DNA from: CBDCFV01 sp963664625
GTDB taxonomy: Bacteria; Chloroflexota; Dehalococcoidia; Lucifugimonadales; UBA3495
DNA length: 64,000 nucleotides
Assembly: GCA_963664625.1 (NCBI GenBank)
Contig: OY761541.1
Location: 2,976,001-3,040,000 of the forward strand
Direction: 5' to 3'
Shown: piece by piece, positions 7,792-16,838 of the stretch
Numbering within the stretch: the first letter of the stretch is position 1
Layout: every line of letters begins with the position of its first letter
Translations under genes and position numbers: made by a program
Notes under the pieces: model-generated
Databases searched by the model: none
What the model was told of the DNA's origin: nothing
Seen by the model: only the letters and a program-made list of their open reading frames with translations

Positions 7792-8607
7792 TCAGGTGGC
7801 TTGGCCTCCGTCCATTTCTATACATTGGCCCACTATGAACCCGGCTTCCTTGCTGCACAGCCACGCAATTACATTGCCAATTTCGTCCGGAGTGCCGGCC
7901 CGTCCCAAGGGAATGGTCTGCAAGCGGTCGTGCCACTCCTGGCTGCGGGGATAGCCGTACAGCGCGTCGTTGCGGGCGGTGTCGGTGGTGCCGGGGCTGA
8001 CCGCGTTTACCCTGATGCCGTGGGGCGCCAGGGCGCGGCCTGCTTTGCCGGTGAAGGTGTAGAGGGCGCCGCTGGCGACGGCGTAGGCCACGTCGGCGGC
8101 GCGGGCGATCTTGGCCTCAACGGAGATAACGTTGACTACGTTGCCTCCGCTGCCCTGTTTAAGAAATTCCTTGACCACCGCTTGGGTGCAGAGGAAGGCC
8201 CCGGTGACCTTGATGTCCAGCACGCTGCGCCAAGCGTCCTCCGACAGGTCCTCAAGTTGGGACCATGCCGCCAGCCTCGGTGCGCTGGCGTTGTTCACCA
8301 GTATATCGACGCGCCCGAACCGTTCCACCGTCCGGTCCACCATGGCTTGGACCTGGTCGCCCTTGGTTACGTCGGCCACCAGCGATAAAGCCTCGCGGCC
8401 CAAACCCTTGATTTCTTCAGCTACGCTGTCAACGTCCCGCCAACCGGCAGCCTGCTCGTCCTGCGGGAAGGTAGCCGGGTCGCGGCCCGTGCCGGTTACG
8501 ACCACGTTCGCTCCCTCATGCGCCAAGGCCAGCGCGGCAGCGCGCCCGATTCCCCTCATGCGGCCCGCTCCGGTTACAAGGGCTACTTGTCCGTTTAATT
8601 TGTTCAT
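7792..8607 (-). CDS. Short-chain dehydrogenase/reductase
   Basis: The 271-residue SDR has TGAGRMRGIGRAAA as its cofactor loop, a variant with two extra residues between the glycines. It also has NNAS in place of NNAG, and a catalytic region where the usual Tyr-x-x-x-Lys reads YAVASGALYTFTGKA. The usual Lys after YxxxK is replaced by Gly, so catalysis may be altered or the motif displaced to YTFTGK. It is followed by a HEPN/MNT toxin-antitoxin pair in the upstream direction of the same strand. Confidence 0.85.
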   Translation of the reverse strand: MNKLNGQVALVTGAGRMRGIGRAAALALAHEGANVVVTGTGRDPATFPQDEQAAGWRDVDSVAEEIKGLGREALSLVADVTKGDQVQAMVDRTVERFGRVDILVNNASAPRLAAWSQLEDLSEDAWRSVLDIKVTGAFLCTQAVVKEFLKQGSGGNVVNVISVEAKIARAADVAYAVASGALYTFTGKAGRALAPHGIRVNAVSPGTTDTARNDALYGYPRSQEWHDRLQTIPLGRAGTPDEIGNVIAWLCSKEAGFIVGQCIEMDGGQAT

Positions 8608-8629
8608 CGGTGTTGTGCTTAAACTCCCG

Positions 8630-9085
8630 TCACTCCAGTGTAATGTCCCAAGGCTTGATTCCTTCCGGGTATACGTCGGACTCGGTAGTCCCGCTTATCG
8701 TGTGGATTCTTTCGATTACGGTGGTAACTACGGCGTTCACCCTTGCCTGTAGAGTAAGCCGTTCTTGCCGGCTCATGTGGTAAGAACTTCCGGCGTAGCG
8801 ATATAAGACCCCGAAGTCTGTCAGCCAGTCGCATTCTCTATCGGGACGGTTGGGGTCTTCATACTCTACGAGGTTGAACAACTCTGATACGGCCTCGTAG
8901 ACCCGGCCAAGTTCCGGGTTGGACCAGTCCTCGATCTGTTGGATGTCTCTCCACAGGGGTATCAGGTCATGTCCAAAAGTCCGGTCGTCGTTGTAGGCCG
9001 ACAGCCATCCCTTCAGCGCGTTCTCTACAGCCTGCCGGGCAAGGAAGCCTATTACGTCCTGGTTCCAGTGATTCAAGTCAACCAA
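8630..9085 (-). CDS. HEPN domain protein of a HEPN/MNT pair
   Basis: The 151-residue helical protein starts with the HEPN signature helix (FLARQAVENALKGWLSAY), then Arg35-x3-His39 (RTFGHDLIPL), matching the HEPN Rx(3-6)H RNase motif. Later YEDPNRPD resembles the conserved tyrosine-proline segment. In known pairs the HEPN protein is the toxin or RNase and the MNT partner inactivates it by AMPylation or binding. Its start lies inside the end of the MNT gene (13-base overlap), which supports co-translation. Confidence 0.85.
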   Translation of the reverse strand: MVDLNHWNQDVIGFLARQAVENALKGWLSAYNDDRTFGHDLIPLWRDIQQIEDWSNPELGRVYEAVSELFNLVEYEDPNRPDRECDWLTDFGVLYRYAGSSYHMSRQERLTLQARVNAVVTTVIERIHTISGTTESDVYPEGIKPWDITLE

Positions 9086-9525
9086 GTCGTTGAAACTGTA
9101 GTTGTTCTTTTCGATATTTTCGATGCGGCGCCTTGTTTCGGGCCAATGGTTCGGTAGCCGTCATGGTAGTCCGGCGGAGGACCGAGTGTTTCGCCGTTCA
9201 TTATTACTCCATAACGGGCGGCCTGCCCGGCGATATGCTGGTTGGCGCGGCGGCAGTAGTCGAAGGTCTTTCTGGTCATCCGGATAACGCCGATTTCCAG
9301 CTTGGGTGGGTTGACCTTCAGGTGGTCCTGATTGATGTGATACGCGTTCGGTCCGATGCTCGATGATCCCTCGTCGTCGGTTACTACCAGGATGTCTACG
9401 TCGGAATGTTCGTGGTGCCGGCCGGTAGCGCGGGAGCCGAACAGGATCACCATGTCCGGGGCCTCTCTTTCCTGGACGGCCCGTGCGATGGCGATAGCGT
9501 GTGGGTCAGGATTGTTGATTTCCAT
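9073..9525 (-). CDS. MNT-type nucleotidyltransferase (antitoxin of HEPN/MNT pair)
   Basis: The 150-residue protein has the minimal nucleotidyltransferase signature GSRATGRHHEHSDVDILVV (GSxxxG...SDxD), with the metal-binding Asp pair intact. The open frame runs further upstream, but ATG 9525 gives the natural N-terminus (MEINNPDPHAIAIA) and lies 20 bases after the SDR stop. It ends inside the start of the HEPN gene. By analogy with MntA it would AMPylate the HEPN partner. The C-terminal 60 residues beyond the fold are not typical. Confidence 0.85.
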   Translation of the reverse strand: MEINNPDPHAIAIARAVQEREAPDMVILFGSRATGRHHEHSDVDILVVTDDEGSSSIGPNAYHINQDHLKVNPPKLEIGVIRMTRKTFDYCRRANQHIAGQAARYGVIMNGETLGPPPDYHDGYRTIGPKQGAASKISKRTTTVSTTWLT

Positions 9526-9545
9526 GGGTTGAGTCCTTGGAGAAC

Positions 9546-10322
9546 TTACTGGGCCGTCCAACCCCCGTCCACAATAAGCAAGTGGCCGGTGGTTGCCCTC
9601 GCCGACGGGCTGGCGAGGTAAATCGCGGCCCCCACCAGTTCCTCCGGCTCCATGCGGCGGCCCAAGGGCATGTTGTGTTGGATGTCCTCGGCAATCTGTT
9701 CCGCCGTCCAAGGGTTGGCAGCCAACATGCCGGGCGTGACAGTGGGCCCCGGCCCGATGGCGTTCACCGTGATGCCGTACTGTATCCACTCCAGCGCCAA
9801 GGCGCGGGTCATGCCGGCAACGCCTGCCTTGCTGGCGGTGTAGGCCACTCGTCTTGGCCTGGCGACAAGGGCCATCTGGGAGGCGATGTTGATGATACGC
9901 CCACGGCCCTGCTCCACCATGTGGCGGGCCGCCGCCTGCGCGCAGAAGAACACTCCTTTCAGGTTGGTGTTCACCACGGCGTCCCATTCGGCCTCGGTAA
10001 GCTCCAGAGCGGGCTTTGGCCTGCGCGTCGCCGCGTTGTTAATCAGGATGTCCAAGCGTCCGAAGTCCCGGACCACCGCGTCGACGGAGTCCCGGATGCT
10101 GTCCAGGTCCAGAACGTCGAGGGCGTAGGTGGAACTGGTGCGGTCCAATCCCTCGATTTGCTCTTGCACCTGTTTCGCTTGATCTAGCATTGTGGGTATG
10201 TCGGACACCGCCACGTTGGCCCCCGCTTCAGCCAATCCTATCGCTAAGGCGGCCCCAATGCCGCGGGCCGAACCGGTTACCAAGGCGACATGTCCTTCCA
10301 AGCTTAGACCGGAGTAAGGCAA
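9546..10322 (-). CDS. Short-chain dehydrogenase/reductase
   Basis: The 258-residue SDR has TGSARGIGAALA (cofactor loop), NNAATRR, an active-site region QMALVARPRRVAYTASKAG (Tyr-x-x-x-Lys) and a closing DGGWTAQ. I place the start at TTG 10322 because AGGAGG lies 9 bases upstream of it and the protein then begins MPYSGLSLEGHVALVTG. A longer frame to TTG 10358 would put that ribosome site inside the coding region. The MNT gene follows 20 bases after its stop. Confidence 0.85.
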   Translation of the reverse strand: MPYSGLSLEGHVALVTGSARGIGAALAIGLAEAGANVAVSDIPTMLDQAKQVQEQIEGLDRTSSTYALDVLDLDSIRDSVDAVVRDFGRLDILINNAATRRPKPALELTEAEWDAVVNTNLKGVFFCAQAAARHMVEQGRGRIINIASQMALVARPRRVAYTASKAGVAGMTRALALEWIQYGITVNAIGPGPTVTPGMLAANPWTAEQIAEDIQHNMPLGRRMEPEELVGAAIYLASPSARATTGHLLIVDGGWTAQ

Positions 10323-10384
10323 GGTATTGGACCTCCTAGTGGGAATTGTGGTTGCCAAGGAAACGGTATGGACGTTTCCGATGG

Positions 10385-10780
10385 CTATGCGTGGGCTGTC
10401 ACCGGCTGTACCAGTTCGATGCGCACGTTGTCCGGGCCTTTGACATAAGAGATCAGGCTTCCGCTTTCCATGCTGGTTATGGGCAAAAGCACTTCGGCCC
10501 CGTGAGCCTGGACGTGCTCCATAGCCGCTTCTATGTCCTCTACGTCGAACCCGAAATGGTCCAGTCCGTAGTGGTCTTCGGAACTGCCGTCAGGCAAGGG
10601 CTTCCCCCCAGGTTCGCTGCTCACGTTGATTCGCGTACCGGCGATGTCCATCCGGATGGTCGTGGAGCCTGCCAGCCCCGCTCCTTCGCCGAGATACTTG
10701 GCCCCGAACACGTCCACGTACCACTGCACCGTTTTGTGAGGTTCGGGAGACCGCAGGTGGATGTGATTTACGACGAACAT
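10385..10780 (-). CDS. VOC superfamily protein
   Basis: The 131-residue protein contains two glyoxalase-like modules. It opens VVNHIHLRSPEP with a likely metal-ligand His, has the mid-protein GLDHFGFDVEDIEAA and ends VRIELVQP with a Glu ligand. ATG 10780 is chosen because GGAGG lies 9 bases ahead of it. Members are metal-dependent lyases, dioxygenases or epimerases. Its place directly upstream of an SDR on the same strand suggests a role in the same catabolic group. The substrate is unknown. Confidence 0.85.
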   Translation of the reverse strand: MFVVNHIHLRSPEPHKTVQWYVDVFGAKYLGEGAGLAGSTTIRMDIAGTRINVSSEPGGKPLPDGSSEDHYGLDHFGFDVEDIEAAMEHVQAHGAEVLLPITSMESGSLISYVKGPDNVRIELVQPVTAHA

Positions 10781-10826
10781 GCTTGGCAACCTCCGTTTGT
10801 TTGTCGGATTTTCTCGTTCTACACAA

Positions 10827-10925
10827 ACTATCTCAAGCTTGACACTGCACCCAACCTGTCACTCCCGCGAAGGCGGGAATCCATAGGTCTCGGGCATCAG
10901 AAAATCCGGCTGATTTTGAGATAGT
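10827..10925. repeat. REP-like repeat, copy 4, inside a flanking 10-bp inverted repeat
   Basis: The REP unit (about 10857-10887, core CCCGCGAAGGCGGG) is flanked by perfect 10-bp arms ACTATCTCAA (10827-10836) and TTGAGATAGT (10916-10925). A similar TTTTAAGATAGT follows REP copy 6 near 15431. The flanks may be part of a larger mobile unit. Confidence 0.6.
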
Positions 10926-11072
10926 ATCTAAATCGCGGCGCCGCGGAAGAGCGTCCAATGGCGGTAGCATAGCACAGGCACAAACGCCGGGCTAGGTGTG
11001 CCCTGTCCATCGTCGGTCTCCCTTGCCAGAGCCACGCCTTGAACGTAGAATCGCCGTGGTAACCCGCCAGGC

Positions 11073-12308
11073 TTGGAGTATAAGTCGTTGGAACCGGCCG
11101 CTGCGGCCCCGGTAAACCTGAGGCAGAGCCGGGGCTTTATTCTGGGAAGCATTTCCATCGGACACGGGATATCCCACCTGTACGACCAAGGATTTCCCGT
11201 ATTCATGCCGGCAATAACCGCCTCGCTGGGACTCAGCCACCCTCAAGTGGCCAGCCTGTTGGGCGTCAGGCAGGCCGGGTCCGGCGTGGTCAACCTTGGC
11301 GGCGGCGCGATAGTCGACCTGTTGAAGAGCCAGTGGGGACTGATTCTTACCGGCTGCATGATAGGCTCAGCCGTGTCTTACGCCTTCGTGGGGGCTGCGT
11401 CCAGCTTTGCCCTCCTGTTCCTTGCCGTACTCCTCATGTCCGTCCCGGGCTCCCTCTGGCACCTTCCCTCAACTGCCGCCCTTTCGCAAAGGTTCCCCGA
11501 CCGGCGGGGATTCGCCATTGCCATGCACGGGTTCGGCTCGAACATAGGCAACGTTCTCGGTCCCGTCATGGCCGGCGCGTTGTTGAGCGTGCTCTTCTGG
11601 CGGCATGTGTTCTTCATTTATGCAGCGCCGGCCCTGCTTGTCTCGTTGTTTGTATGGTGGTCGCTGAAGGACGTGGGGAGAGGATCGGGCCAGGAACTCC
11701 AGATGCCGCTGGCCGCCCGGTTCAGGCAGGGATTTGCCTTTCTCCGTAATCCGTCGGTCATGGGCCTCACCATAACCGCCAGCTTGCGGGGAATCGCCCT
11801 CAGCGCCCTGTTCAATTGGACACCCTTCTACTTGGAGGACGCCGAGACGGGGTTGGGTATGAGTCCCTTCGAGGCCGGCGTCCACTACGCGCTGGTTGTG
11901 GGGATGGGCATCATATCGGCACCTGTATTGGGGTCGCTGTCCGATCGTTTTGGAAGGAAGGCGGTGATGGTGCCCGGCTTGGCTGTCTCCGCGGTCCTGT
12001 CCTTCCTGGTGGTGATGGTTGGAGACTCCCTTTTGTTGCCGTTGGTCTTGATCGGCTTGGGGCTGGGAGCTTTTGCGCTGCATCAAATCATCCAAGCGGC
12101 GGTGCTGGACATAGTCGGTAGAGGCACGGAAGCCACCGCTGTGGGGCTCATCTTCGGGATCAACGGGATCATTGGCGGCGTGACTCCCTTCTTGGCTATT
12201 CTGATAATCGAGCATTTCGGTGGGTATGGTTCCATTTACTACTACAGCGGCGCGTTGACGGCCGTTGCGGCTTTCCTGGCCTTGGTCGTGCCCCTGCGGC
12301 GGGTCTGA
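11073..12308 (+). CDS. MFS transporter
   Basis: The 411-residue integral membrane protein has about 12 hydrophobic segments and MFS landmarks, including the loop after TM8 (GSLSDRFGRKAVM). A paralogue lies at 59629-60882; both begin with the pattern GHGISHLYDQGFPV / AHGLEHLYSHSFPV. The likely start is TTG 11073; TTG 11088 is an alternative and no strong ribosome site distinguishes them. An uptake or efflux role for a small organic compound is expected. The substrate is unknown. About 270 non-coding bases follow, with a weak hairpin at 12298-12321. Confidence 0.85.
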   Translation: MEYKSLEPAAAAPVNLRQSRGFILGSISIGHGISHLYDQGFPVFMPAITASLGLSHPQVASLLGVRQAGSGVVNLGGGAIVDLLKSQWGLILTGCMIGSAVSYAFVGAASSFALLFLAVLLMSVPGSLWHLPSTAALSQRFPDRRGFAIAMHGFGSNIGNVLGPVMAGALLSVLFWRHVFFIYAAPALLVSLFVWWSLKDVGRGSGQELQMPLAARFRQGFAFLRNPSVMGLTITASLRGIALSALFNWTPFYLEDAETGLGMSPFEAGVHYALVVGMGIISAPVLGSLSDRFGRKAVMVPGLAVSAVLSFLVVMVGDSLLLPLVLIGLGLGAFALHQIIQAAVLDIVGRGTEATAVGLIFGINGIIGGVTPFLAILIIEHFGGYGSIYYYSGALTAVAAFLALVVPLRRV

Positions 12309-12578
12309 CGGCTTGACCCGCCGTCTTGACACCCTTATGGGTCACTCCTAAACTTGTACCCTACCAGCAACGGTAATCGACTCGCCGCGTACCCTTGGCT
12401 GGACGCGAGCAACAGGTTTTCCGCACACAACCACTCTTTTGCGCCGCTGGGATCCTATGACGACCGAGACGGCCATGCTGCTGAAACTGTTTCCCTCTTC
12501 CCCTTCTGCGACTTGGGGTCCTCCCTCCTGCTTCGCGCTAAGGCCTTTTCCGGCCGGCGATGATGCCGGAGGACGCTG

Positions 12579-13601
12579 TTGAACGCCTCCCTCACTGCGG
12601 TCGAGGGCTTGGAAGTGGGGCATTATACCGACGTGCCCAACGCCACCGGCTGCACCGTGATCCTGTGCCGGGAAGGTGCGGTGGGCGGTGTGGACGTCCG
12701 CGGTGGGGCTCCGGGCACCAGGGAGACTGACCTGCTGAGGCCCGGGCGCCAAGTCGAGCGGGTCAACGGCATCGTACTCAGCGGCGGCAGCGCGTTCGGC
12801 CTGGACGCCGCCTCCGGGGTGATGCGGTTCTTGGCCAAGGAGGGTGTCGGATACGCCGTAGGCAACACGGTAGTTCCCATCGTTGCCTCGGCCATCCTGT
12901 TCGATCTGGGCTTGATCACATCAGAAGTCCGGCCCGGACCTGAAGAAGGATGGGCGGCCTGTGTCGCCGCTAACACCGGCCCGGTTGAGGAAGGTAGTGT
13001 CGGGGCCGGTACGGGGGCGACGGTTGCCAAGACGCGGGGTATGAAGGCGGCCGTCAAGGGGGGCATCGGCTCTGCGGCGTTGAAGCTGCCCGGCGGCGTC
13101 CTAGTTGCAGCGATTGTCGCGGTCAATGCCTACGGTGGCGTTTTCGACCATCGGACAGGCCGCCTTGTTGCCGGCCCGCGGTGTAAAAGGGGCGGCGGCA
13201 TGAATGACCCGGTGGAGTTGCTGTTGTCGGACTTCGATGGCGGTGACTCGCCGTCTATGACAAACACCACCATAGGCGTTGTGGCCACCGACGCCTCCCT
13301 GACACGGGAGCAGGTCAATCGCCTTGCGACACTGAGCCACGACGGGTTGGCCTTGACCATAAGGCCTTGCCACACGATGCGGGATGGTGACACAATGTTC
13401 GCCCTCGCCACGGCCCGCCGTCCTGCGCCCGCCGATACTACTGCCCTCGGCGCAGGCGTAGTCGAGGTGACCGCTCGGGCCGTGCTTCGCGCAGTAGAAA
13501 CGGCTGACGGACTGGGCGGCGTCCCTTCGATCAAAGAAATTGGAACCCCTTCCCGTCTTTCCCGCGAAGGCGGGAAACCCGCCGAGGGCAGGTATGGTTG
13601 A
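12579..13601 (+). CDS. P1 family (DmpA/S58) N-terminal-nucleophile aminopeptidase
   Basis: The 340-residue protein matches the self-processing P1 family: GLEVGHYTD near the N-terminus, RVNGIVLSGGSAFGLDAA, and the autocleavage site Asn-Thr-Thr at residues 229-231 (NTTIGVVATDA), where a Thr becomes the new N-terminal nucleophile. TTG 12579 has GGAGG upstream. The last ~15 residues (LSREGGKPAEGRYG) are encoded by a REP repeat at 13554-13580 and look unlike the family. The stop overlaps the start of the DUF2520 gene by 8 bases. The peptide or amide substrate is unknown. Confidence 0.85.
   Translation: MNASLTAVEGLEVGHYTDVPNATGCTVILCREGAVGGVDVRGGAPGTRETDLLRPGRQVERVNGIVLSGGSAFGLDAASGVMRFLAKEGVGYAVGNTVVPIVASAILFDLGLITSEVRPGPEEGWAACVAANTGPVEEGSVGAGTGATVAKTRGMKAAVKGGIGSAALKLPGGVLVAAIVAVNAYGGVFDHRTGRLVAGPRCKRGGGMNDPVELLLSDFDGGDSPSMTNTTIGVVATDASLTREQVNRLATLSHDGLALTIRPCHTMRDGDTMFALATARRPAPADTTALGAGVVEVTARAVLRAVETADGLGGVPSIKEIGTPSRLSREGGKPAEGRYG
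13554..13580. repeat. REP-like repeat, copy 5, inside a coding region
   Basis: Core CCCGCGAAGGCGGG within the 3' end of the P1 peptidase gene. It is read in frame as the C-terminal tail and lies 14 bases ahead of the next gene's ATG, so it also sits in that gene's translation initiation region. Confidence 0.75.
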
Positions 13602-14484
13602 TAAAGACTTGGCCATTGGGTTCATCGGGATTGGGGTGCTGGGCAAGGGGCTTCCCCTTGCCCAGTCGGCCCGCGGGTACCGCGTTGCCGGCGCCTGTAG
13701 CCGGTCGGCTACATCGGCTCAATGGCTGGCCGACAGGATTCCCGGATGCGATGCATACACATCGGCACAGGAACTGGCCGATACCGCAGACCTGGTGTTT
13801 ATCACCACCCCGGACTCTATCATAGGAGAAGTGGCGTCGGCGGTGGACTGGCGCCCGGGGCAGGCCGTAGTCCATTGTTGCGGCGCCGCCTCTACCGGAC
13901 TGCTGGCTCCCGCCAAGAAGCTGGGCGCGTTGACCGGGGCGTTTCATCCATTTCAGACCTTCGCCGGAGTCCAAAACCCTGAAGAGTCCAGCGACCGGTT
14001 GGCCGGGGTTACCTTCGCTATCGCCGGAGATGGGTGGCTGGCCGGGTACCTGCACGATATGGCCCGTCTTCTCGGGGGCTATCCTGTAGTGGTAGCCGAT
14101 GAGTTACGGCCCATCTACCACGCGGCGGCGGTGTTGGGGTGTGGCTACCTTGTGGCACTGTTGCAGGGCGCGGTAAGCCTCTGGGAAGAAATGGGGTTTT
14201 CGACCGAGGAAGCGGTACGGGCCCTGTATCCCTTGGCCAACGCTACGCTGGACAACGTTGCGAGACACGGCATATCGGCTGCGGCCACCGGGCCGGTGGT
14301 GCGTGGGGACGCGGTTACGATGCGCTCGCACCTGGAGTCCATATTCTTGCGTATGCCCGAACTTCTGCCGGTCTATTCCAGCTTGGCAAGGGCGTCGTTC
14401 CCGTTGGCGGTCAAGCATGGCGTCGGCCCGGACCAATTGACGGCCATGGAAGAGTTGGTAGACCACTACGTGGGATACGACTGA
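13594..14484 (+). CDS. Rossmann-like/DUF2520 protein, candidate ketopantoate reductase (PanG-like)
   Basis: The 296-residue protein has an N-terminal NAD(P)-binding motif (IGFIGIGVLGKGLPLA) and a helical C-terminal DUF2520 domain (PIYHAAAVLGCGYLVALL region). ATG 13594 has GAGGGCAGG just upstream. It is followed at 17 bases by panB and then panC. Ketopantoate reductase is the missing step between them and no panE is seen, so this gene probably fills it, as reported for PanG of Francisella, which I recall as having this domain architecture. That assignment is inference from context and architecture. Confidence 0.8.
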   Translation: MVDKDLAIGFIGIGVLGKGLPLAQSARGYRVAGACSRSATSAQWLADRIPGCDAYTSAQELADTADLVFITTPDSIIGEVASAVDWRPGQAVVHCCGAASTGLLAPAKKLGALTGAFHPFQTFAGVQNPEESSDRLAGVTFAIAGDGWLAGYLHDMARLLGGYPVVVADELRPIYHAAAVLGCGYLVALLQGAVSLWEEMGFSTEEAVRALYPLANATLDNVARHGISAAATGPVVRGDAVTMRSHLESIFLRMPELLPVYSSLARASFPLAVKHGVGPDQLTAMEELVDHYVGYD

Positions 14485-14501
14485 ACGAGGAGGCAACGGT
14501 C

Positions 14502-15344
14502 ATGGGGAAGGTAACGGTTCGTGACATCGCCCGCATGAAAGCGGACGGGAAGAAGATTCCCATGATCACCGCCTACGACTACACTTCGGCATGTCTCGCC
14601 GATGAGGCCGGTATTCCCATAATTCTCGTGGGAGACAGCCTGGGCATGGTGGTCCTGGGCTACGAGTCCACCATCCAAGTGACCCTGGAAGACATTCTGC
14701 ACCATGTAAAAGCGGTCAGCCGCGGCGCCAAGCACGCCTTGCTGGTCGCCGACATGCCCTTTATGACCTACCACGTAGACGCGGGACAGGCCTTGACTAA
14801 CGCCGCCCGGTTGATGCAGGAGGGCGGCGCCCATTCGGTGAAGCTGGAAGGGGGCGAACCGATGGCGCCAACGGTGCACCGCTTGGTGGAATGCGGCATC
14901 CCCGTAATGGGGCACATCGGCCTTACTCCCCAGTCGGTCAACGCATTGGGCGGCTACCGGGTGCAGGGACGCGGCCTGGAAGCGGCGGAACGGCTGTTGC
15001 GGGACGCTATGGCCTTGGAGCAGGCAGGGGCATACGCCATTGTCTTGGAGTTGGTGCCGTCGCCGTTGGCCGGACTCATTTCAAGCCGGCTCACCATTCC
15101 AACCATCGGCATCGGCGCGGGGCCGGAGTGCGATGGCCAAGTCCAGGTGCTCCACGACATGCTGGGGCTGTTCACCAACTTCGCCCCCAAACACGCCAAG
15201 CAGTTCGCCCGGTTGTCCGATTCCATAAAAGCGGCCTTCGCTCAGTACGTGGAGGAAGTGGAAGCGGGAGACTTCCCCACGGACAAGCAGAGCTTCACCA
15301 TGGACCAGGCCGTATTGCAGGAGTTACAGGCCCTGTCCCGGTAA
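14502..15344 (+). CDS. panB: 3-methyl-2-oxobutanoate hydroxymethyltransferase
   Basis: The 280-residue protein is full-length PanB, the enzyme that makes ketopantoate from alpha-ketoisovalerate and methylene-tetrahydrofolate in pantothenate synthesis. It shows ITAYDYTSA, the metal-binding LVGDSLGMVVLGY, VADMPFMTY and GIGAGPECDGQVQV. ATG 14502 has GAGGAGG upstream; an open frame further upstream overlaps the previous gene and is not used. It lies between the DUF2520 and panC genes, all on the plus strand. Confidence 0.97.
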   Translation: MGKVTVRDIARMKADGKKIPMITAYDYTSACLADEAGIPIILVGDSLGMVVLGYESTIQVTLEDILHHVKAVSRGAKHALLVADMPFMTYHVDAGQALTNAARLMQEGGAHSVKLEGGEPMAPTVHRLVECGIPVMGHIGLTPQSVNALGGYRVQGRGLEAAERLLRDAMALEQAGAYAIVLELVPSPLAGLISSRLTIPTIGIGAGPECDGQVQVLHDMLGLFTNFAPKHAKQFARLSDSIKAAFAQYVEEVEAGDFPTDKQSFTMDQAVLQELQALSR

Positions 15345-15361
15345 ACAATCGTCCCCCTTCC

Positions 15362-15392
15362 CGTCATTCCCGCGAAGGCGGGAATCTACAGG
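15362..15392. repeat. REP-like dispersed repeat, copy 6
   Basis: Core CCCGCGAAGGCGGG between panB and panC. About 40 bases later TTTTAAGATAGT resembles the arm beside REP copy 4. The repeat hairpin inside the pantothenate gene group could modulate read-through into panC. Confidence 0.8.
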
Positions 15393-15453
15393 CATCGCCC
15401 GGTTACAAGTGGGTGTCGTCCAGACCAGCCGGTTTTAAGATAGTCTTTTAGCA

Positions 15454-16290
<837 letters not shown>

Positions 16291-16352
16291 AACGGTCCCG
16301 AAATAGTAAGGGGTCGGCGGTTTGATGGTATCATGCCTTTGGAGAATGACCG

Positions 16353-16829
16353 TTGACAAATCAACCTGTCAAAAACACGCCTGAGTGGTACTGGTACTTG
16401 AGCCAGGAATACATCTTGCAGGCCGATAATGAATTCGAGCAGCAGGACTACCGCCAGTCTGGAGAGAAGGCTTGGGGCGCGGTATCCACCGCCATAAAGT
16501 CCGTGGCCGAGCAACGAGGTTGGATACATACCCACCACCGCAGGATCGGCGACGCCTTGCGTGAATTGGCCGACGAGTTCGCCGGTGATGTAGATGAAGA
16601 CCAAGTAAAGCGTTGGTTTTCATACATCGAATCACTGCACACAAACTTCTATGAAGGTGAATTGGCGGATTCCGACGTGGCATTGGGTATCAGGGACGCG
16701 AAGCATCTCTTGGAGTTTCTCGACTCAATCCGCTGGGAGCCTCCGAGAGATATTCCCGACCGGAGCAATACAAAAAAATCTCGTTGGGAGGCCCTCAATG
16801 GTGTGCGTTGGGACGACGCGCACCCCTGA
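16353..16829 (+). CDS. HEPN/PaREP1-like helical protein
   Basis: The 158-residue, mostly helical protein has the pattern LQADNEFEQQDYRQSGEKAW followed by GAVSTAIKSVAEQRGW and His-rich IHTHHRRIGDAL, which resembles the PaREP1/HEPN group. A related protein is at 26286-26669 (shared AEKAWGAVxxA-type helix). The start is TTG 16353, with GGAGA 8 bases upstream. It has no MNT partner; the next gene, 9 bases on, is a small SH3-like protein. RNase activity is not evident. The assignment to HEPN is by pattern only. Confidence 0.55.
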   Translation: MTNQPVKNTPEWYWYLSQEYILQADNEFEQQDYRQSGEKAWGAVSTAIKSVAEQRGWIHTHHRRIGDALRELADEFAGDVDEDQVKRWFSYIESLHTNFYEGELADSDVALGIRDAKHLLEFLDSIRWEPPRDIPDRSNTKKSRWEALNGVRWDDAHP

Positions 16830-16838
16830 ATCTAAGCG

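Noticed and set aside
12309..12578. Coding frames in the 270-base gap before the P1 peptidase
   Set aside because: Short frames only, with no ribosome site or protein-like pattern.
13540..13593. N-terminal extension of the DUF2520 frame
   Set aside because: Also encoded by REP sequence; ATG 13594 follows a ribosome site.
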